Below are positions 21,701 to 34,859 of a stretch of DNA of 64,000 nucleotides, one piece after another. The stretch comes from Hirundichthys speculiger (Eukaryota > Chordata > Actinopteri > Beloniformes > Exocoetidae): positions 1,736,501 through 1,800,500 of the forward strand of contig JAGFBZ010002028.1 of the NCBI GenBank assembly GCA_018398805.1, read 5' to 3'. Every line of letters starts with the position of its first letter. Position 1 is the stretch's first letter. A program made the translations under genes and the position numbers. Under the pieces are notes generated by a model. It saw only the letters and a list, made by a program, of their open reading frames with translations, searched no databases and was not told the origin of the DNA.

Positions 21701-24304
21701 ATATGCATCCTGCCAACCCACCTCTAACCATCCATTGTGATATTTACTACATGGCCCTTCAGATAAACGATGAGATGAAATATTGATTTTTTTTTTTCCC
21801 TGCCATACTCTGTCTCACACACATCTACTCCCACCCAATAAAAGTGTAACCTAACAGCCTTTATGTCATAGCCTCTGTGTACTTAAGAGTCATGCAGGAT
21901 GCAGTTAAAAATGATTTGTGTGCAGTGGCTGCATGAATCTATCACTGCTTTATTCCCCCTTTTCCATATTTGAGATATTATGAGACAGGAAGCGATACTC
22001 TAAGGGTTTATTTGAAGATCGCTTCGGTCAGTTATACATGGAGAACAACAACAAAAAAAGCAGAAGGAGGAAATATTTTCCTGTGTTTATCATAAAGGTT
22101 TATGGAGTCAAGCTGTCTACAGGTGATTTAATGTGTTTGGAAGAGGCTTTGATTGTGCAGCCAAGTTTATCTTGTGGGAGAATGGACTGCCAACAGTGGT
22201 GCTGTTGCAGGTCACTTTGTCCTTTTAAGCCTCCAAAAAGAGTCGTCTCCCTCTGGTGCGCCAGCAGCCACATTTTCTTTTTTTTTTTTTTGTGGGGCAG
22301 GGGGCATTAAAGGTATTCAAATGTGCAGCCAGGTATCTGGAGGCAGTCCAGGTGACTGACATTATGTTTTTGCTCTTCGTTGACGACATTGCCTTTCTGG
22401 CTTCAGGGGTTTGTTGTTGGATCGTGTGATGGTGGTCAGCACCTGTGGGGGCCAGTCTTGACCTCTGAAAAACATACAAGTTGTTCAGCTGTACTGTTTT
22501 ATGACTCATATACTGGAGCATCTGAAATTCAGTCTGTCCTACTAACTTTGTACGTTCCTAGTTGAAATAACTGGATTGCCATAATGATTTTTGCAGTGAT
22601 TGTCATTAGACCTAAAAGCTAAGACAAAACATTTATAATTCCTGAAAAAAAAACACAATTTTTGCACCTCCCCTGTCTTTAATGACAACTTGAATTCTTT
22701 AAGGCAGAAAAATTAGAAAAATAATATAATAAATAAATAAGTAACAATAATCAATATCAGACCTCCTTTTTTTTAGTGGAATAAAGATTGTAGACATACT
22801 GGACTCGGAACAATCCACATCAAATCATGTAGTACATGTTTGATAATAAATGATCTTTTTTGTTAAAATTTATAGTCAGGGCTAGCTCCAGTAATGACAT
22901 ATACATACTCTTATTTATGTGTATTTCATTATTATTCAACTTAACATTTGTTCTCGTTTGTGTTTCATAGACAAAAATCCCTTAAATAAGGGGTGTTTGT
23001 TGGTCTCCTCTTCCAGTCATCTGATGGTCGTCCCTCCTCTGTCTGGTTTGGCTGAACTTTTGTTTTTTGGTTTTTTTTTTTCCGCTCTACCATCATCTGG
23101 TTCTTGCTACATTTTTGGTCAAAAGAAGGATGGCAGTCTGTATTGGCAGACACAACTTTAATCTCCAATTTAAAAAAAATATAAAACTGTCTTCATTTTG
23201 TGTGAAATCTATCATTGATTAAAACTCATATAATGGCAGTAACTTAGGTGAAGTAGCTGAAGAAGGAAGTTGGAAGAAAGAAAACATTCACACACTGCAA
23301 ATGCAAGATCACTATAAAGGTAGTGGCGCTGTGTCAAGAGTATATTTACCAAAGTACTCTATCTGAAACATACTGAAAATTATACAAAGTAAGAATCTTT
23401 ATCTTTTATATCAAATAGTTTTTTGGTATGAAGGAGAGATTGAGTTTTAATGACATCACCTGATTATTCAGGATAATTCCCAAGTCACTGATACTTTGTC
23501 ATCTAACATCACCAATAATCACTTTAACCGAACATTTTCAACAGTTGGTGGACTTTTGTATGGTTTACTCTAGAAATAAAGCACAGGTTTGTGATAGCTT
23601 CAGAAGAAGTGAAAGTAATTCTTATCCTCTGGCCAAAAAACAAGACAAAAGAAGTCATATTGCAAAGAAGTCCACAGTTCCCTAATAGTGGATTAGTGTC
23701 TTGCGTAATTGTGCTTGGGATGACACAGACTTCTGAGGTGATCTGTACAACACAACTGTTTTGTTGAAGCAAATTCGTACTTTGTGTGTTTCTTGCAGGG
23801 ACAGAAAATTTAAATCTTACTCATGGAGACATGCACGGCTGAGAATGAGCCGGTGCTTATCACATGCTGGTTATGTGACACATCACCCCTCCGAATCTCA
23901 TGCTGTTTCCACCGATCAGAGCATCTAACATGAAAATTCAGCTGTCTAAATACTTCATTACTCATTCACAGCTCTCGTACACTTGGCAAACAAAGAGCTG
24001 TGAGGACCTACACCTGCTTACTGTCATTAAAACCAGACCAGTTAGTCCAGGGCATTGCAAAGCATCTTGCACTTTCAAGACCCCACAGAAATGTGGAGTC
24101 TGTTTTCTCCGCTTCCTCTGTGTCGTGGGTCGCATTCTGGCTGAAAGATTGATTGCTGTAAACTAGGTGCTCTCAGTTTGCCACGGGAAAGTAAAAAGGA
24201 AACAAAGTTGCTGTCAGAGAGAAATACTCCTGTGGATTCATGTTTTGTTTTTGCCCCTCCAAAAAAAAAAAGACAAAGAAAAAAAGGAGACTGCCAGCTT
24301 AAAC
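21701..24304. other. No gene seen
   Basis: AT-rich with several short A and T runs. The open frames are short and without splice context. Nothing else was recognised. Confidence 0.35.
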
Positions 24305-24600
24305 CCAGACAACATTTCTATGTGGTGCCCGTATAAATGGGGCTGAAAAATAGTGCCCCAGTTTAATTGGCTGCTGGTTCCATATTGGTCCCATGTGTAT
24401 TGCCTACTATTGGTTCACTTATGTGGTTGGTGCAAGCGAGAGTTAAATACGACACCCATTTTTGACCCATGGCCATTCATCGCCCTTGTACCTGTGCATA
24501 ATCATTGCGATCAATTCATGTGGGGCCAACTTGGAACCCATGGACATTGCCACATGGAGCTCCATTTTTCAGCTCAATGCCACAGACGGTAGGTTGGGAG
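24305..24600 (+). repeat. Dispersed teleost repeat rich in 'catgtgg/ccatattgg' words
   Basis: The block begins near agacaacatttctatgtggt and continues through ccatattggtcccatgtg, gacccatggccattcatc and gtggggccaacttggaac. Such alternating ccat/gtgg words are typical of an abundant fish repeat I recall. The open frames through it are a side effect of the composition. No ends were defined. Confidence 0.45.
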
Positions 24601-24879
24601 GGAGTGCTGCTCAAAGGCTGACACTCATTTGGCAATTCAATATCACAAGGGCCATTTCCATTACCCTTGAAACTACTGGAACTGCAAATGATGAAAAAAT
24701 ACTGCTACTGGAAACAAGTCAGTTTCCCAAAAACTCCTGTGTATCAGAAAAAGTTTTGGTGCTCTTGTGAGGTGGTTTTTTTTAATAATTCAAAAAGAAC
24801 TAGCTTGCAGTGGAAACTCCATTTTTGCATCTGCAGGTACTAAGGACCTGGCATCGGCTCTTTAATGAATGACGATGCT

Positions 24880-25480
24880 CTGTTAGGTCTCTTGTTAAGT
24901 CCAGACAGTGCTTAGTAGCAAAAATGTTGACAGCACTTCATTGGCTATGCCTGCCATCACTCAAAAGACCACACCCCTAATTGTACAATTTTTCCCTATG
25001 CGGTGCAAATCTCCTTTGACTCCCATGTAAAAATGTCCAACTTTGCAGTAGAAATAAACATATTTACAGCCTGGTTCAAAAAGAGTTTTGTCAACTGTAT
25101 GGAGGGTGATTTTATTTATTTTTATTTTTTATTGTACCACTTCAAGTAAAAATTATATAAAACTACACATGTATTTGTAATTAGGGACCTGGTCTTTTTG
25201 CTTGGTGGCAGAACTGCCAACGGTTAACTATCAGCACTTTAGCTTAGCATTATATTGGCTTCTGAGCTGTGAATAATAACCGAACCTTCATAGTCATATT
25301 TTTAGGAGATTACCTTATGTTGTGCTCGTGTGCATCAGCTAACTAGCTTAACATAAGATAAGCCAGCAAGCTAAATAGCTAACTGTGTCTGATGTCTGAT
25401 TGAGCAGGTTCCAGCCCCACTTGTTCCACATTTTTGCTACATGGCTCTGTGCAGTGGAAAAGTAGATAAAGAGGCTTCAA
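24880..25480 (+). repeat. Dispersed repeat, copy B
   Basis: The core near 25035 (ctttgcagtagaaataaaca) matches copy A at 884-1060 and copy C near 51660. Further downstream (25320-25390), words such as cagctaactagcttaaca and aagctaaatagctaactg resemble the end of copy C (52000-52040). This extends the family to at least 400 bases. Confidence 0.5.
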
Positions 25481-25899
25481 AACCACACCCCAGTGGGTTT
25501 GTCTTCTTTGATTCATTCACATGAAACATGATGTTTGTATCTTTATTCCCAGTCAACAGGTGTTAGCGGGGGTTACTGGAAATGAAAGGGCTGAAATACC
25601 AGTAGGGCATTGTCCATGAGCTCCATATTGGCCAAGTGCTAACTGCCCAATACGTGGTGTCATAAACACTAATTGAACAGAAATAAAATAGAGCTGCAGC
25701 AAAACGATTGTTAGACGATGCAGCTGTGTCGCACATCAGATTTAATTATAGTTAATTTAAGCCTCCATAGCCTGGATGGCTCATTTTTAAATGCCTGTCG
25801 CATCAATTTCTCTCTCGTGGTGTCAGCATTCACCTCCATTGTCTGGTGGGAGGGGCTAACACACACGGAGAACAGATGAGGATGAACAATCAGGGAGAT

Positions 25900-26330
25900 G
25901 AGGAGGCTCACGTGCTTTATTTCCTTTCATAGTTCTTCTCTCGCCCTTCTGAATGTCTCAGTCTGATTTGAAGGTGGACCCATGTGTAGGAGGCAGGTAG
26001 ATGAGATGTCAACAAAGCAAAAAGTGCTGCAGAGAAACCAACAAAGTCCAATAAAGACAAATCCAAGAAACTGAGTAAAACAGAACCAGAAAGAAACACA
26101 ATGCATAAACCAAGAATCTGGGAGAGCACAGCTAAAACCAGGGACTAGACACTTGTTGAAATGGGAGAGGATATCATGATGGCAGGAGAGCTAATTGGGA
26201 ACAAGGAGCAGGTGTGATGAGTGGAAAGGGCCGGGAAGGCAGCAGGAGATCTGTGGTATGTGGGAAGTACAAACGGAAAGCTAAAAACCCACAGATAAAT
26301 GGTCACACTGTTAACTGAGGGAAATGACCC
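25900..26330 (+). repeat. Retroelement-like repeat, copy 2
   Basis: The stretch 25970-26002 (gaaggtgga, then ggaggcaggtagat) is a diverged match to the reverse complement of 9443-9489. Downstream, A-rich text with aaccag/aaaccaag words and ggagcaggtgtgatgagtgg fits the style of fish retroelement non-coding regions. No coding part is seen. Confidence 0.35.
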
Positions 26331-26480
26331 AGAAGTATCGCAGTAATGGCCACGATAACGGCTTGAGTTCTTTGAAGGCGGTCAAAAGAAAAAGGAGGAA
26401 AAGAAGATCATCTGTCCTGCAGCTCCTTTGTGGCAGCAACATTCAGAGTGACACCTGAGTGTTTTCATCCCAACTGATTC

Positions 26481-26854
26481 ATGTCTGCAAATCCGAGGAA
26501 GCTGAGCGTAAGCATCCTTTTACTTCTGTGCTGTTTTCTTTCTTTGATTTACATCCTCGGTTAATTAATATTTTATGCCCTGCTCAACTTAATTGTAAAG
26601 CTCAAGCGAAACGGTGTAGAAAGAACACAGAAGATGAAGTACTGAATGTACTTGTTGGTTAATACATTTTTGAACTAAATAGTCTTTTTTTTTTTCCAAC
26701 AGGATCAAGGAAAAGGTGTTCAGAAAAAGACCAATGGAGGTAACTGTTTTGCCTATTTGATTGACAAAAATGGTGACATTGAAGTAATGATGTGATGTTA
26801 AACTAAATAAGTCAGGGGTTTGTTTCAGACAGTGTGTCTTGTGTTGAACCTAAG
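26481..26854 (+). CDS. Possible start of a gene: three very short exons
   Basis: Exon 1 starts at an ATG (26481-26483) preceded by an in-frame TGA and encodes MSANPRKLS up to the donor agc|gtaagc at 26507. Exon 2 is 26703-26739 (acceptor t-run ccaacag, donor gag|gtaact) and encodes DQGKGVQKKTNG. Exon 3 is 26829-26854 (acceptor tttgtttcag, donor aag|gtgagg) and encodes the split Asp codon and SVSCVEPK. The exons total 90 bases and stay in frame, with introns of 195 and 89 bases, which is normal for fish. The frame of exon 3 also remains open past its donor to a TAA near 27000, so an unspliced small protein of about 77 residues is an alternative reading. The product is not recognised. Exons of 27, 37 and 26 bases could also arise by chance. 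Confidence 0.33.
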
Positions 26855-27138
26855 GTGAGGGGGATCTCGAGGTTTTCTGTTTCAGAGTGCTACCATGGTC
26901 TCTTACTGTCAACGCAACCTTGTTCAGAGCAGACTTTGATCCACAAACCCCAGGTTCCTCTCTGTCTCCTGCCGTTCAGAAAGCTGAAACTGGTATAATT
27001 TAGCTTAGCAATGAATCTTGCAACGCACTTTGAACAATGACGTCCTTTTCTTGGTATAAAAGCTGCACTGGTCTGAATGCAGCTGCATCTGGAAAGGATC
27101 TCAAAGACTCTTAAATAGCATGTTTTGTACAACCTGAT

Positions 27139-27141
<3 letters not shown>

Positions 27142-27172
<31 letters not shown>
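27142..27172. repeat. Poly-T tract (31 bases)
   Basis: An uninterrupted T run. It explains the lysine-rich frame on the opposite strand, which is not a gene. Confidence 0.9.
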
Positions 27173-27173
<1 letters not shown>

Positions 27174-28823
27174 TTACAGCATTTTTCTGTACACTTTGCA
27201 TGCCCACATGAGCCTCTCTGTGTATACATTACCAAAAATCCCCCAAACACTTCTTTTAATTAAATCTTTTTAAGTTCTGTCTATCTATTTCTAATCATCT
27301 CTAGTAACTATTTTCTGGCCAAAAATCCATAAGAATCATCAAACAATTATACAGGATGGTAAAAATCAATGTCACTAATGATTTACGATAAAGATTTTAT
27401 CTAAATGGCTGTGTCTGTGTGATGGTTGTATTGGAGCTTCCCAACAAAGCTCCTTGACTGACTTTTCCTTTGCTAAAGCAAAATGTTATCAGTATGACGA
27501 TCATGAGCCTGTTCCGTTCAAGTCAACTGTCTGAATTATGTTTTCATACTTAATATTTAATGGTCCCCCTCCCCAGCCGGCAGGACTGCACCTGCATGAA
27601 AAGTGGATTCTATTCTACCACCTGTCACTAGTCACAGCTAGTTTTAATTGGAGCTTCTTTGAGCTGCAATGATGTCTTCTCAGCACAAGCGGATGCATGT
27701 TTGAATTTCAAGCATAGACGAGGTGTTAAATCCACTCTGAAGCAACATCACTTCTGACCACATGGGAACATACACATCTGCTGTGTTGCTAAATAAGCCA
27801 CAGTTTTACGTCCGGGGCTGATGCACGAGCTGTCTTCTGATATGCTGCCCTCATTTGGTTCAGGGTGGTATCACAACAAGGAGCGGCTTTAAATTGCATC
27901 TGCAATTTCATGGACTAAATTCTACTTTTTCTTTTGCAATTGTTTACCAGAAACACTGGAACAGGCATGTGCACAGATAAACTCCAGATGGTGCTCAAAC
28001 ACCTGCCTGTTGCCTGCGATTTGGCCTTTATTCAGATCAGCAAAAATCAGCAAAAAGTCAATTTGATATATTTAGAATTTTGTGATGACATGATTTTGTC
28101 AAAAATCGTGACTTATTTTTTCTGTGAATTTTTAGATTTTGGTAAAAATTAATTTTAAACAGCAAGTTGCAATATTGTGGAAAATCACGATTTTCAACGA
28201 AAATTTGTGATTAAGTTCTATTGAGTTTTAAAAATGAGTCATGACTTTAGAAGAATACTATTACAAAACTGGTTTGTCAAATAGCTGCAATTTTGTGTTT
28301 TTTTTTTTTTTTGTTTGTTTTTTTTTTGGGTAATTGAGACTTTGACACAATTTGCTTTTTATGGTTGTGATATTGCAAAATTTGCAATTGTACCACAAAA
28401 AATTGTGATTTTGTGAAAGTCAATATTTTACAAGAAAAAGTTACAAAATCACCATTTCATGAAATGTGTAATTTTAAAACAAAATCTCATGATTGTAGGG
28501 AATTTGAAGTTTTACTTAATCTTTCTAGATGGTATAATCTTATCCTTGCAAAAGTCGATTAGCAGTATTAAGTAGTAATAAAAAAAAAAAAAAGTAGAAA
28601 ATTTCCCGCCCCCCCTTTTTTTTTTTTATTTTTATTTTTTACATGTTTTGAGTATGTGGTTGTGAAATTAATACTAGTACCGTCTGTAATCCTTATAAGT
28701 ATTATTTAACTGAGTGTGCCCTTCTCTCTTGACATTGAACCGCCTGCCCCCAAAAATAACTTTGCACAGCCTGGGAACAAATTCTAACTAAAATTTCTTT
28801 AAAGATGAAATTAAGGTAACGCT

Positions 28824-28854
<31 letters not shown>

Positions 28855-31311
28855 CTTCATTTTGAGCTGCAGGCACACATAAGATATTCAAATCCTAGTA
28901 TCTACTTTTTTTTTTTTTTTGGCAAATATCCCTTTAAGATAGCTGTATATATACTTGGCGAAGAGGATGGAGTTTGTGTTGAGGTCTCCAAGGTGTTGCT
29001 TTGTGACACCAATATAGCAGACTGTTGCTCTGTAATGAGCTGAGAAATGGCTTCCTGCCTCCTCAGCTCCCTGGTTGCCAGAGTGCAACAGGCCTCGTGC
29101 TATTTTTGACAAGAACTGACAATACATGTTAATTCTCTTCAGGGAGGAAATGAAGCCACAACAGAGTACTGGACTGGTTCTGGTTGTGGGTCACGTTACT
29201 GTTTTCTGAGACAACGTCGTCTGTCAGTACTTTGATTTCCACAAAGAAAATCCAGTCTTGACGAGTCGTCGCATCATCAGGCTGTTCTCTGTGAGCACGG
29301 TTCTGCGCACTGCGACCAGAACCAGGCTTTTCAGTGTTTTTGCTCGTTGGCTGCAGATCAGCAGCTCGCGATGAGCGCTTGAATCTGGTGGGTGACTGAA
29401 ACAAAACGGTTGATGTTTTGTGTGATGCAATCCCAGCATAAAGTGGGTAAAGCACACGCTCGGCTCATGCCCAACGGTCTCTTTTATTAACTTACTTTAC
29501 TCAGCAGTGGAGCAGAAGTTGAGCCTGCGGGCGCACGTGTACGAACTCCACAGCAGCCCAGTCAGGGAGGCTGTGGATGTGACCCCACAGTCACTGTGGG
29601 CAGCTCGAAACCTGTCAACTTGAGAACCCCACTCTAAAATAATGAGGGATGTTTATTTTCTCCTGTAAATTAGAGCTGAGTTGGATATCTATCTTTGCTT
29701 ATATACTTGTCTTCAGTGGTAATTGGTGCTGGAGAGGAGGGGTCAGTTTGTGCTCACATACTCCGCTCTATAAGGTTCATTCCAGTCATGTTCATTAGCT
29801 CATTGGTCTCTTGAAAAGGGTAAAGATGGTGCCCATCTCTGCAAAGCTCGCTTTAAAGCGTCGTTCTAATTCCGGCTTTGCTGTAGCAACATCTTCAAAC
29901 TTCCTGATTCTGAAGGTGACCTCCTCGGATGTTCAGAAAGTGAGTTTATTCCAGTATCTGCAGCTTGGTCGGTTTATGCATGATGCAAGGTTGAGCGATC
30001 ACACTGTGCGCAGTGGCACATCTCGGCTCACTCTTTCGTACTTCACAAGGTTTTCTGTGCGTTGTACTCTGAAGGGACCGGATGAATCTGGAAGATAAAT
30101 GTGAAGAACTTTTCAGTCACCTCATCTATGAGAGTCAGAGGTCTGAAAATCAAATGCTGTTCACTGTATGCAAAAGTTTTGAAGCGCTGCGCCATGTAGG
30201 TTGTGGTCACATCCCTCTGAACTCTGGGAATTGCAGTCCTAGCTCAGTCTGTTGACACAGCCTTGATCTTATCAGCCACATAGACTCTCCTGAGACAGAG
30301 TTGGCCCATCAGACACATTTATTACACCTCTTCACCTCCGAACATGTCCCTCCTGCTGCTCAGTCCTCATGTAGCAAAAGTTCAGTCACACTCAACCAAA
30401 AAACAGTCCTTGGCTACATGAAGCTCCTGATCCCATATTGGGAAAGCTCCACAGGCTGGAAGGGTCTGCTCAAGCTTCTGACTAACTAATGCTCGCTTAA
30501 TCAGTCATGTCTCTTGTGCGTCTGTGCTTGACTGTCCTGTTACTTTTGTTGTGATCTTTTTTTTTTTTTTTCTTATTCCTGCCGAACTGCAAAACAAATT
30601 GCTCCCAGAGGGATAATAAGAACAAGGGTGTTTTTGATCTTGAAACCTAACTTCTGAAAGTTAAGAAAACCATAATGTGCCCTCTGTTTAAAATAGCAAT
30701 TTATTTTAATATAAGTCTGATTCCCCCAAAGCTTACACCACTAACCATTTTGCTGCAGACGCTAATTCCTTTCCAACTTAAACGGCTTTGATTCCATAAT
30801 TTTGGTCTCTAATGAAAGTTTACCCTCCTTTCCATCTGATATTAGACCAAGAGTTGATTCAACACAGAAATGTTCCTTTTTAAAAAATTCTGTTTTGCAC
30901 AAGAGAGTCTGAATGTTGGCTGCGTTAACTGAATGGGTTTTAAACACCCCCCCCCCCCCCCCCGAATAGCCGCATTTTCTCCTTCCTGCTTCCAGCGTTA
31001 AACAGGTTTTGTCTGCAAATGATATCTTGATTCCTTCTTGTTTACATTTGCTGTATATGTTCATCTCTTATGGAAAGTCTCACAGTAGTTTCTCACCACT
31101 CTACACCCGTCATTCAGGAGATTCCTCTTTACGTCAGCGGTGTATATCAATATTAAACGCAATTACTTAAGATGCCATTTCCATTTATACTTTGTCATTT
31201 GTTCATTTGTTATTCCCTTTGTGATGCTCACTGTCCTCATGGTTGCCACTTTGTAAACTCATATTATGTAGATTTAGTTGTCCTTGTTGCTGTGGGATTG
31301 CAGTAAGCTGT

Positions 31312-31314
<3 letters not shown>
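27173..31314. other. No gene seen; AT-rich degenerate repeats
   Basis: The part 28035-28515 repeats words like aaaatcgtga, attttgtga and their complements in both orientations. It looks like a decayed tandem or transposon sequence. A 26-base poly-A tract lies at 28829-28854 and a 17-base C run at 30947-30963. A frame near 29825-29940 with a good donor (aaa|gtgagt) was noted but has only a weak acceptor. Confidence 0.35.

Positions 31315-31345
<31 letters not shown>
31315..31345. repeat. Poly-C tract (31 bases)
   Basis: The longest C run in the window, about 30 bases before the repeat at 31374. Its exact length may be affected by sequencing error. Confidence 0.9.
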
Positions 31346-31347
<2 letters not shown>

Positions 31348-31373
31348 AGTGTGTCATTGTAGGTGTAGGCAAG

Positions 31374-32040
31374 GCCAGTTTATTTGTATAGCACATTTCA
31401 TATACAAAACAATTCAAAGTGCTTTACATAAAACATTAAAAGGCATCACAGAAACTGTAAAACCATAAAAACAGAAAACAGTAAAGAGTTTGAATAAAAT
31501 CTGATTTAAAGGCACCTGAGAACAGGTGAGTCTTCAACCTGGATTTAAATAGACTGAGTGTTTCAGCTGATCTGAGGCTTTCTGTGAGTTTGTTCCAGAC
31601 ATGTGGAGCATAGAAACTGAACGCAGCTTCTCCATGTCTGGTTCTGACTCTGGGGACTGATAATAAACCGGATCCAGATGACCTGAGGGGTCTGGTGGGT
31701 TCATACTGGGTCAGGAGGTCACTGATCTATTCTGGTCCCAAACCATTTAGAGTTTTATAGACCAGCAACAGAACTTTAAAGTCTATCCTCTGATGGACAG
31801 ACAGCCAGTGTAAAGACCTCAGAACTGGACTGATGTGGTCCACTCTTCTGGTCTTAGTGAGAACTCTGGCAGCAGAGCTCTGAATCAGCTGCAGCTGTCT
31901 TAACTGTTTTTTTTTTTTTTTTTTACATAAACCAGTAAAAACGCTGTTACAATAATCAAGTCGAATGAAAATGTTTAGTCAAAGGAGAATGAGGTTGAGC
32001 CTGGATGTCAGACTCTGAGCGTTTATGTTGATAAAACATA
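31374..32040. mobile_element. Abundant teleost interspersed repeat, about 670 bp
   Basis: The block starts with ccagtttatttgtatagcac and tcaaagtgctttacataaaa. It runs through gtgagtcttcaacctggatt, gtttgttccagacatgtgga, agccagtgtaaagacctcag and tgttacaataatcaagtcg. This order is, from recall, a very common fish repeat, probably part of a non-LTR element. A T-run (about 31908-31924) interrupts it. No coding frame remains. Orientation and clade are not assigned. Confidence 0.55.
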
Positions 32041-33599
32041 ACGTCCCTGTAGTTTTAGTTGACTGACTGATGGGCAGTTATTGGGCGCCAAGTCATTTTA
32101 TGAGAGAAATTTTATTTCAAGTATGTATTTACTTACTTGACTATATTTTTTTTTATGAAATTCCTTTTTTAATCTTTTGAATATTCTGGCTCTGTAATGC
32201 AAAACTGGGAAAACGAGCTCCGGCAAAGCAAGCTGGCGTATACTGGAAACTAAATTAGTTGACATTTACTTTCCAAAAGCAGCATATGACAAACATGGAG
32301 TACATCCAGCCATTGTACCTTTTATTTCTCTCTCTCCTCTCTTTTCAAATGCCATCTTGATTTGTACGTTTCTTCCTGCCAAAAAGAATGAGCAATCAAA
32401 GCATGTTTTGCTGAAGGAAGACAGACAACGCTTGGCAAAAATTACTCATTGTGGTTCAACCCTCAGAAAAATAAGTAATTAACACCTGCTTTCCAACTCT
32501 CACTCATCCCTCCCGGCTCTCAATAATTATTTTCAACCTCACACGGCCCCGTTAAAGTGCGAGCATGTGTATGTATCCCACCGCTTGCTTCTCTGACTCA
32601 CTTTTTTTTTTAATATAATTTTTTTATATTATTCTTCCATACATGAGCTCAGATGAAGAGAGAGAAAGAAAAAAAAAAACTCTTATTTCCTGCTCATAAA
32701 ATAGGAGTTTATACTCTTCATAGCCTGGTATGACACACGCAAACATCGTCAGTCGGGCCCATAGATATTTCCATTAGAGAAAATGGCTCAGAGTTTGTGT
32801 TGATGCACTACACTTAGTGGCAGGAAGGTAGTCGCTGGCAACGTTTTTAAGAAATAAAACAGAGTCAGAGTTTACAGAACACCAAAGCTTGGAGTGTGTG
32901 TGTGTGTGTGTCAGAAACCATGGTAACCCATCAGCTCTGAATGCAGCGTACTCCACACCGCTCATGCCATCTAAGTGCAGCCAATTTCATGTTTTCCTGT
33001 CTTTCTGTGTGGCAACGCATATTGTAATTGCTTTAAAACCTTTTTTCTATTAAACTGTAGAGAATAAATCAAAGCTGAGCGTGCAGTCACTAAGGAGACT
33101 TGGCTCGTACATGACAATTATTTTTCAGGGGACAAAATGGGACATGCATTTATAGCTTTTTGGGCAGAGAGTGATGAGGGACAAACCTCCCAGTTCTAAT
33201 AATTTCTGTATCTTTTTTTCTTCAGTAGCCAGGGGTCGAGTCATGCCTTCAGCCGCCTCCCATATCACAGAGGACCTGATGTGAGAAGGTTGAACCCATG
33301 TGACCCTTTCAGGCCACGCCCAGCCAGAACTCATGGGTCTAGACCTCCAGACCCCTCTAACCAGCCTTATATTGTTGTCTTGTTAGCAATGCGGCTTTTT
33401 GACTCGCTCTTGTTCTCCTCGGACCAGTTTGACTTGGGAGGCACCACCGGAGGCGGTTGTCCCTGACAACACAGCTTCGAGCATCACACATCACCACAAA
33501 AAGATGATGATTCAAAGAGGGGTGAAGGAACAGAGCTGAGCTCAAGGATCTTGGCGTCTTGTTATGTGCGGCGTCTGCAGTCATGTGGATTGTACCTGG
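32041..33599. other. No gene seen; one GT microsatellite
   Basis: Contains an (gt)n run at 32894-32911 and short A/T runs. No supported exon was found. The open frame at 33281-33466 has no splice context. Confidence 0.4.
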
Positions 33600-33900
33600 T
33601 TGCTGGAATGAGACAGCTGAACCAGAAGCCAAGATGCTCTGTTAACTGGGTGATCCAGGTTCTTACAAGAGTCAGATATCTCACATCCAGAACAGATTTA
33701 GAGAAACTCATCCACGCCCTCGTCTCCAGCAGACTTGACTACTGCTGTAATGCTCTTCTGCCTGGTCTTCCCAAAAGAGATGACTGGACAGCACCAGCTC
33801 ATCCAACAAGAAAACTGAGCACATTACTGCTGTTACTGCTGGATACTAGTTATCTCCAGAATAGGCTTTGGAGTGTTTTCTCTTCCTCACACTTGCAGGT
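33600..33900 (+). mobile_element. L2-like LINE reverse-transcriptase fragment
   Basis: The plus-strand frame at 33551-33982 reads RTDLEKLIHALVSSRLDYCC followed by NALLPGLPK. This is the well-known late reverse-transcriptase stretch of fish L2/CR1-type LINEs (eklIhAfvsSRLDYCNaLl.GLPk). The usual continuation toward LQliQNaAARvLT is lost. The rest of the frame is not similar, so the copy is truncated and decayed. Confidence 0.7.
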
Positions 33901-34859
33901 TCTGTGGTCTTGTGTGGATTATTGGCCTAAAAGCTTGTGTGTTTCAGTTGATTTAACAACATCCTCCAACACAGCGGACTGAGTGGGCATGAAACTTTCA
34001 ATAGCAACAAGAAAACTGCTTCAGCCACTAAGCTGACTTAGACCTCAGCATACCAGCCACTCTATCAGTTTTTTTTATGTTTTATGCATCTTTGTTTATG
34101 ATTACGTAGATGCTTCTCCACTGGGACAGTAAACAGAAGAGGGCAAAAGAGAAGTAATGAGAAGGAAGAGGAATTATCCCAAGTTTTCTTCTGTCTCCAC
34201 TGTGAGACATTGTACAGCCATAATGTTTAGATGTTGATGGATATACAGGAGAAAAAGAGGGATGTCTCCCTCACTGTGCACAGAAAATGCTTGTGAATAA
34301 CCACAAAGCCTTTCAGAGGAGACATGATTTATTTAAACCAGTTTACGTGAAGGAGAAACATCATACAGCTCACCACTCTTATACAAGTCGTCGTCTTCTT
34401 TCTTTTCTGGAAAGTAGGGATATTCCCTGCTCAAAGTAAAGCCTTCCCAGCACTACTTCTTATATCTGTCTGCTCTTCTCTGCTGCTCCAGCATCACGGC
34501 GTCCCAGAAAATGAATTCTGTTTCAGCTGCCATGCATGAATGAATTTGGTCTGCCAAGTAACGGGAAGACGATGAAAACGAGCACGCAAACATGCTGCAT
34601 GAAAACAAAGCTCACACAGAGCATGACTTGTGAAATGACATGACAAAAGGAGAACAAACGTATATCACTTTTAGCTTATGTAGTTTTGATGTGAGTTTGT
34701 AGTGGCTGTAAAAATAAAATGATCAAATGTAAACCATTCTTCCAGATATGTTAAGGTCAAACAGGAATTGGAGCTGGTGACTGAAATGCCACATGTAAAC
34801 CAGGAGTCATTGATTTTTACTTGTACGAGATCGTGTCCATCTGTGTTTTTGTTCAGTGT

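Noticed and set aside
26890..27207. Minus-strand frame with a long lysine run
   Set aside because: The lysines are the poly-T tract at 27142-27172.
29825..29940. ATG-led frame ending at a good donor (aaa|gtgagt)
   Set aside because: No downstream exon in phase was found and the peptide is not recognised; one good donor is expected by chance in 64 kb.
33281..33466. Frame with RPRPARTHGSRPPDP-like residues
   Set aside because: There is no splice context, the composition is biased, and it is adjacent to a LINE relic.
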